Part shown: positions 58,901-64,000 of the stretch, in pieces
Layout of the letters: the number at the start of each line of letters is the position of its first letter
Position numbering within the stretch: the stretch's first letter is position 1
From: Membranipora membranacea
Lineage: Eukaryota; Bryozoa; Gymnolaemata; Cheilostomatida; Membraniporidae
Reading direction: 5' to 3'
Length of the DNA: 64,000 bases
NCBI GenBank assembly: GCA_914767715.1
Contig: OU612073.1
Location: forward strand, 25,542,001 to 25,606,000
The notes under the pieces: generated by a model
What the model saw: only the letters and a program-made list of their open reading frames with translations
Database searches by the model: none
What the model was told of the DNA's origin: nothing
Made by a program: the position numbers and the translations under genes

Positions 58901-60311
58901 CGTTTTTCCTATGCGGCATGGGTTAAAAGTACCTAACTCAAAATTGAGGCCTAAATCAGAGCTCAGAAAACTGTCTATTTGTCCATGGAATCGGCATCTT
59001 GATTTCATACAGATATAAAACTGTATTCTTCAAAGAATATTCAATAATTGACCAAACTAGCACAGATTGGATAGGCTGCTGCAGGCTATTGTTTTGACCT
59101 CTCAAAGAATTAAAAGTTGACACAAAGCCATGTGACAGTGTAACAATCTGTCGATGAGATCATGTTGATAGTTTGATACCAAACCTTTGATCATTTGTAA
59201 TAATATGGAACAGATTGCTGTAATGTATATAAGGGTGTATGTAAGGGTTAGGGGGTGTAACATGACACATATCTTGTGACCGGAGTGACCAAAACATTGT
59301 CACCGAAAAAACGCTAACCATATAATCTTTACAGACTCTTATCATCACAACAATGATATAGCGAAAACAATCAGGCCGTGCTCTTACACTGTGTGTTCTC
59401 ATGGGCCCCTGGTATTCTTACACAACATTTTGCACATTTGTGATCACACAACATGGCAATCCATTCTATTTTTAAGCCTTTTCCTAAAAGAGTTTGCACA
59501 ATTTTTAGTTACCAAATTTTTCTAGACTTCAGGTGATAACTTCATTCTAACTAAGGCCTATTTGATGCAAGTGACATAATTCAGCTAAGGTCATGAGTAT
59601 TAAATTTATGGCCGTGCTATCGACTGGAAGTAATTTACATGAAGATATCGGTAGTCTTGTTTGTCATACTACGTGAGCGTAGGTGATAGACACGTTAGTT
59701 AATAACTTACCAGTGAGCGTAAGTGACGGATCCATTTACTCTCAGTTCTACGTCTCCGTCTCCTTCCCTCTTGTCGTTCCAGAGCTTGAGCACATTCATC
59801 TTTTCCTCTTCAAGAACAAGAATAAAAAGAATAAGTAAATACCTAATACCTGTAGGTGTACATCACCTGAACATCACCAGTGCTACATCTGCAGCGATCT
59901 GAATGAGATAAATAATATATATATATATTTGTTTGCAAATGTGTCTCTTAGTGATCAAATACTTTGGAAAATAATAAAGTAAGTGATATGTCTGAGTCTA
60001 TGTCTAACTAAGCTTATAATAGTAAGTTATGTAGTCTGATCCATCAATGATTAAGGGATAACTCCCGATTCAACAACAACAACAACTACAACAAAACCAA
60101 CATTCAAAATCCTCAAAATGATATACACCTTCATCTTCCTATGTGTCACTTAGTGATCAAAAGTCTAAAAGTAAGAGTTATGTCTGACTAAGCTTATAAT
60201 GGTAAATTTTGCACCAGGAGTTAAGATAAGCCTCTGGATTCAAGCACTGAAAAAAACCAGATAGAAGAATCTGTCAACTCTTCTCTGCACTACCTGCACC
60301 TAATGTCTACC

Positions 60312-60356
<45 letters not shown>

Positions 60357-60357
60357 G

Positions 60358-60396
<39 letters not shown>

Positions 60397-62416
60397 GTGT
60401 GACAAATCTACTGCTGTTCTGTTGTGACCGACTTGTGCCGAATTATTGACCAAATACTGACGGATATCAAAACTGAAGACTTAAAAGTGCGTATGATGTT
60501 TGGTGTCCAGCCCTCAAATATTCAATTTGAATTGGGAAGCAAATTGACAAAGAATTTTGAATGGCTTTTTCAATTCTATTCCTAGAGCAATAATATTGTA
60601 ACCTACATGACCATAAACTTGTGTATATAGGTTATGTTTGTACTATGTTAACATTGAAGTTTCTCTTATAAACAGAGTAAACCGAGGTATTATATCTCTA
60701 GGGAATATTTGACTATCAATTCTCTATTTATTCAAACACTTACCTGAAAATATTCGGCAATTTTGTAACCTTCTTGGTTTTAATTAGATAATTTATTATC
60801 TCTAGCCAATTTTAATTAAATACAAATCCTGAGTGTTGACAATAAGAAGATCTTGAAACACCAGCGGAAGTTTGTTCAGTAACAGTACCAGTACCAGTAC
60901 CTGCCTCTCAAAGAGTCCACTGTACAACTCCCAGATATTACAAGAATGACAGAATCTTATAAATTTTTGCAGCTCCTAATTGTGTGGTTTATTGGTGTAT
61001 AGCTGAGTCAAATTGGCATTTATGAACCAAATTACAGCTGATTTGAAATGTTAGCTGCTAGCTGGAAATGGGGTTTGCAGCTGTGGGCTATTACTGGTAA
61101 TTAATTACTTGTCTCTTTAATTAGGCTCTGCATATCGGGTCCAATTTGGTGGCAAATCGACTACATTTGCTGGGAGACAAGACAATAGAATTTTACTTTC
61201 AATGTTGTGATGGGATTGATTGATGCTGCACTTTGACTTTGAATGGTTAATCCATCAGTGGAGGCTTAGAAGGAATAGTAAGAGATATTGAACCCGTCCA
61301 ATCTGATCTGCGTTGTCATTCCAGTTATAAAGGAATTGTGTTAGATTGGTGTTCATTGGTAATTTGGGGGAGATTTTTTTGGTATGAAGAGCACTAAGTA
61401 TCAATCATAGACACACATATTTCATGACAATTTTTAACCCTTTGGGTGGTAGAGACAGTAAAACAATCTACCTCTACCGTCTCTACTAGTGCAATGTGAT
61501 TCATAATTCAAGATCAAAAAACATAAAAAAAGACACCTATAATTGTGCATGCATTTTTCCTTACAACACATTTATTGGTTAAAATTTGACCTCAGGGATA
61601 TTTGATGCTCACGACACTGAACAGGACATTCACCCTGTTTGTAAAGTATCATCAATCACTCCCTGATCACTCGGAGCGGAGCGTAATATTGTGAGAGCCA
61701 GCTCATTATATGACCACAGTTAGATGGTAATTCTTGCCTGTTTTGACTGCAGAGATATAAATGCACTGAGATCTATGGCTATAATCACCTCATTAAGTGC
61801 TTGTCAATCAGCTGTTTTGATGTGATTGAAGACTTTTTCATGTGGCTCAAATAATGAACTTTGCCTCCGATTGTCAGATTGTCATTATTGATTACGAGGG
61901 CAAATTGTTTTGTGGTCGTAGGCAATTTTCCTGTGCATAACATACACACCCATGTGTGAGATATACACACCCATGTGTGCTCAGTGCACGGTGCACAAGA
62001 TGTTCCCTTTAAGTATGAAGTGCAAACCTTAATACCTAAGTCGTGGGAGCACAGAGCTATGGCCCTCCTAGTCATGATATAGTCATGTGTATAACACTAA
62101 CCTGTTTGCCCTCTGCTCTGTGTGCTCTGCCCTGTATGATGTGCCCTGTATGATGTGTTAGCTAAGACTAACATGAGATCACCTACCTGATACCTCTCTG
62201 TCTCTCTCTGTCTACATGTGATACGCTGACTCAGCCACAGCTGACAGTTACACTAATAGCGCATTCTTATTATTAAAAACTGCATTCTTATTATTAAAAA
62301 CTATCATCTCCAAATTAACAATATAAAACAGCTTATCTGTGGCTAATTAGCACCTACTTGGAACAAAAGCAGCTATTTTTATTCTCTTGTTGTCATTTCA
62401 TTATCGCCACATGAGA

Positions 62417-62451
<35 letters not shown>

Positions 62452-62609
62452 GTTAGAGTACAGTATGACTGACTGCTGTTATATATAACTAAAGCTGCTG
62501 ACTGTACACAGCTGTTCTATACACTACATGACGTGATGTCGCTGTCGGGAGAGCAGCACAGCTGTAACACAACCTCACCTGATCCGTCCATAAGTAACTC
62601 TGAATTCAT
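55976..62609 (-). CDS. BTB-ankyrin repeat protein, seven exons
   Basis: Exons: 62609-62579, 59807-59711, 58397-57652, 57346-57198, 56989-56833, 56594-56458, 56182-55976. All phases agree; 507 residues (or 494 from the ATG at 59799 if the distal exon is wrong). Residues ~15-95 form a BTB/POZ domain (DVELRVNGSVTYAHW, CMLKEVPYFRAL, SLISAMKYIYLDHC), then a short BACK-like helical stretch (NCLDCYRLGKSFNLVPLTRK). From about residue 165 to the end there are nine to ten ankyrin repeats with clear hallmarks (QTALHISLERGYLNQALLLI; GYTALHIAAIGG; HTPLHYAAKSG; GLTALHHAAGNG). Such proteins serve as substrate adaptors for cullin-3 ligases or as scaffolds. The order BTB then many ankyrins, with no FYVE or other C-terminal domain, is plain. 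Tail to tail with CMTR1, 237 bases between stops. Confidence 0.85.
58478..58979. mobile_element. Foldback element, about 500 bp, with ~180-bp inverted arms
   Basis: The left end AATAGACAGTTTTCTGAG matches the right end CTCAGAAAACTGTCTATT in reverse complement. The arms stay alignable inward for about 180 bp (shared GCCGCATAGGAAAAAC, GGGTTAT, GAAAACCGCTTAT). The loop has no ORF. No target-site duplication was evident. It lies in the BTB-ankyrin intron between exons 2 and 3, close to the exon-3 acceptor. Confidence 0.8.
60305..60400. repeat. (CTGT)n microsatellite, about 23 units
   Basis: A nearly pure tetramer run with interruptions near 60355 and 60396 (GTGTGT). Confidence 0.95.
62420..62447. 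repeat. (GA)n microsatellite
   Basis: About 14 GA dinucleotides upstream on the plus map of the distal BTB-ankyrin exon. Confidence 0.95.
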
Positions 62610-63329
62610 CTTAACTGTGTCTAGTCGTCGGCAGTGTTTGTGTGTTTGAGTTCTGGACTGTATCCCTTTTTTTCCTTACATCAGTTCTATTTGAGTTAAA
62701 TCTATCTGATGCTGATTAGCAGCATTTCTAACAAAGAAACTCTAGCGTAGTTCTTAGACTTAGATCTTAAGTCCTTTGTTTACATTCTTCGTGTTGTGAC
62801 GTATGTACAAAGTCCGTAAATAAGGTGTTAAGTGTGGTTCTTGATAAATGGAAATGGCATTATTGAGCTGTTCTTAAAAATCAATTTGCTCTGCTGTCAG
62901 TCTGTGGGTTACTGGCAGGCAGTACATGAGCTGTGTGTGTGATACATAGATTACTATTAATGTGTGACTTCTGTCTGCAAGTGCCCCCTCACTTCTCACT
63001 CTGTCATGTCATCATAGATATGCTCTTTACTCTAACTAAAGCTTATATTATATTATATTATATTACTGTGTTGTGAAACTTGGCGCCTGTAAAGCTTCAC
63101 CATTACTTGTGCACAGGATTTAGATGTGCTTCTGACTTGCAATACTTTCATCTGATGCAACCATAGACTTATGCTTATGCCATACTACAATAAGTCTATG
63201 AATGCTACTCTGCTTGGCACCAACTCTTACATGTAAAGCATGGTGGTTTTCTTTGCACCATAATTTACAATTTGAATTCATATTTAGTTCTATGCGTTGA
63301 ACATTTTGACTTTTATATTCGAACCTTAC
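62610..63329. other. Intergenic or intronic, no exon seen
   Basis: Probable promoter and 5' region of the BTB-ankyrin gene, and possibly the first intron of the gene whose exon lies at 63330-63526. No clear core promoter motif was found. Confidence 0.35.
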
Positions 63330-63526
63330 CTGTATCTGTTACTGGTTTGTCTCCCCTCGATTAGTTTCTGTCCTTCTGACGTTCTCACCTCTCCATGTGG
63401 TCGCTCTGCACACACTGTTAAAGCATAGCCCGATACTAAGAACATAAATACCAGAGTTTTAATTGCTCTCTGTGAAAGGATGAGTTGATTCTGGCGCTCT
63501 TTGAGATAAACACAGTAATCCTTCAT
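63330..63526 (-). CDS. Likely first coding exon of a secreted or membrane protein (partial)
   Basis: From ATG 63526 the frame runs 65 codons to a consensus donor, ATACAG|GTAAGG, in phase 2. The product has a charged N-terminus, then a hydrophobic segment (TLVFMFLVSGYALTVCAE) that fits a long signal peptide or type II anchor, then a polar tail (RPHGEVRTSEGQKLIEGR). The next exon should lie to the left on the minus strand, but I could not find it with matching phase. No family recognised. Confidence 0.4.
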
Positions 63527-64000
63527 TTGTGGTTTGTCACAAGCCTGTGGTCTGACTCATACAATAACATCCTTGTATAGGCTGGGTCACCACTGCACCC
63601 AACTACTTCCCTGTAAACAACAGTGTTGGTTCATGGCTATACTCATTTTCTACGCTTTCAGTATTTTTTATCACATCTTATGGCTGTGGTTTAACTTGAC
63701 CACGTACCAGTATATAAATTCTCTCATTATTTGCAAAAATATCCCGTCAGAGATTTGATAACCCGTCAGAGATTTATAATAACACCGGTCACTGGTCATG
63801 TGATACACATCAGGCTTATGAGGAAGCACTATCCACGATATTACTAATGACTGAACCTTGAATATTTTGTTGTTGGGGATGCAAAACTTTTCAATTTGGC
63901 TCTGTCAGAAGATATGCACATCAATCAATAACACGTAGATCAAGCATTTAGATATGAGCTTTATGTTTTATGTTTTGATTTTCTCGGGCCAGTTCCATCC
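63527..64000. other. Right flank, no gene seen
   Basis: A/T-rich sequence with a short direct repeat (CCCGTCAGAGATTT at about 63743 and 63762). No exon or RNA gene was recognised. Confidence 0.4.

Larger units (their letters stand above)
59808..62578. other. First intron of the BTB-ankyrin gene
   Basis: No exon seen on either strand. It holds a (CTGT)n tract, a (GA)n tract and plain A/T-rich sequence. If the distal exon at 62579-62609 is not real, this stretch is intergenic. Confidence 0.4.

Noticed and set aside
62610-63526. Joining the exon at 63330-63526 to the BTB-ankyrin gene
   Set aside because: Phase 2 at its donor does not fit: both acceptor candidates before 62609 lead straight to stop codons.

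Overview
The window is nuclear DNA of an invertebrate animal. The genes are split into many short exons by GT-AG introns, the protein families are animal ones (ASXL, anoctamin, CMTR1, BTB-ankyrin, fucolectin-type lectin), and tRNA-derived SINEs, TIR elements and many minisatellites fill the introns. There are no operons or prokaryotic features. The phylum cannot be fixed from the sequence alone; a lophotrochozoan-like invertebrate is only a guess. All gene models were built by hand, joining exons whose splice sites and reading phase agree.

Layout. 410-2326 (+): four exons of an unrecognised protein, possibly continuing off the left edge. 2778-3545 (-): a two-exon secreted fucolectin-like lectin. 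3.5-10.2 kb: no convincing gene, but tRNA-derived sequence and an 18-bp minisatellite grown from a Pol III A-box. 10218-12257 (+): an ASXL-type Polycomb deubiquitinase adaptor with an uninterrupted 680-codon exon. 13452-42618 (-): a 22-exon anoctamin (TMEM16) with all six calcium ligands and a long proline-rich N-terminus; its introns hold a complete SINE with target-site duplication, two 31-bp minisatellites, a large palindrome and a possible nested small gene on the opposite strand. 42945-46201 (+): an eight-exon SANT/Myb-like protein with an internally duplicated SAM-like C-terminal module, head to head with the anoctamin across about 326 bp. 46.2-49.2 kb: intergenic. 49202-55738 (+): CMTR1, the cap-1 2'-O-methyltransferase, in ten exons; it ends soon after the methyltransferase domain, and its introns hold a TIR element, SINE pieces, a tRNA-Ala(UGC) gene and two minisatellites, one of which has multiplied the exon-5 splice donor about 18 times. 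55976-62609 (-): a BTB-ankyrin protein in seven exons, tail to tail with CMTR1, with a foldback element in an intron. 63330-63526 (-): a likely first coding exon of a secreted or membrane protein.

These are neighbouring genes rather than a pathway: chromatin (ASXL), DNA binding (SANT), mRNA capping (CMTR1), lipid scrambling or ion transport (anoctamin), lectin defence or recognition (fucolectin) and a BTB-ankyrin adaptor. The most unusual signals are minisatellites that duplicate functional elements: a splice donor array in CMTR1, a copied donor in the anoctamin, tandem Pol III A-boxes, and a duplication ending exactly at a stop codon.
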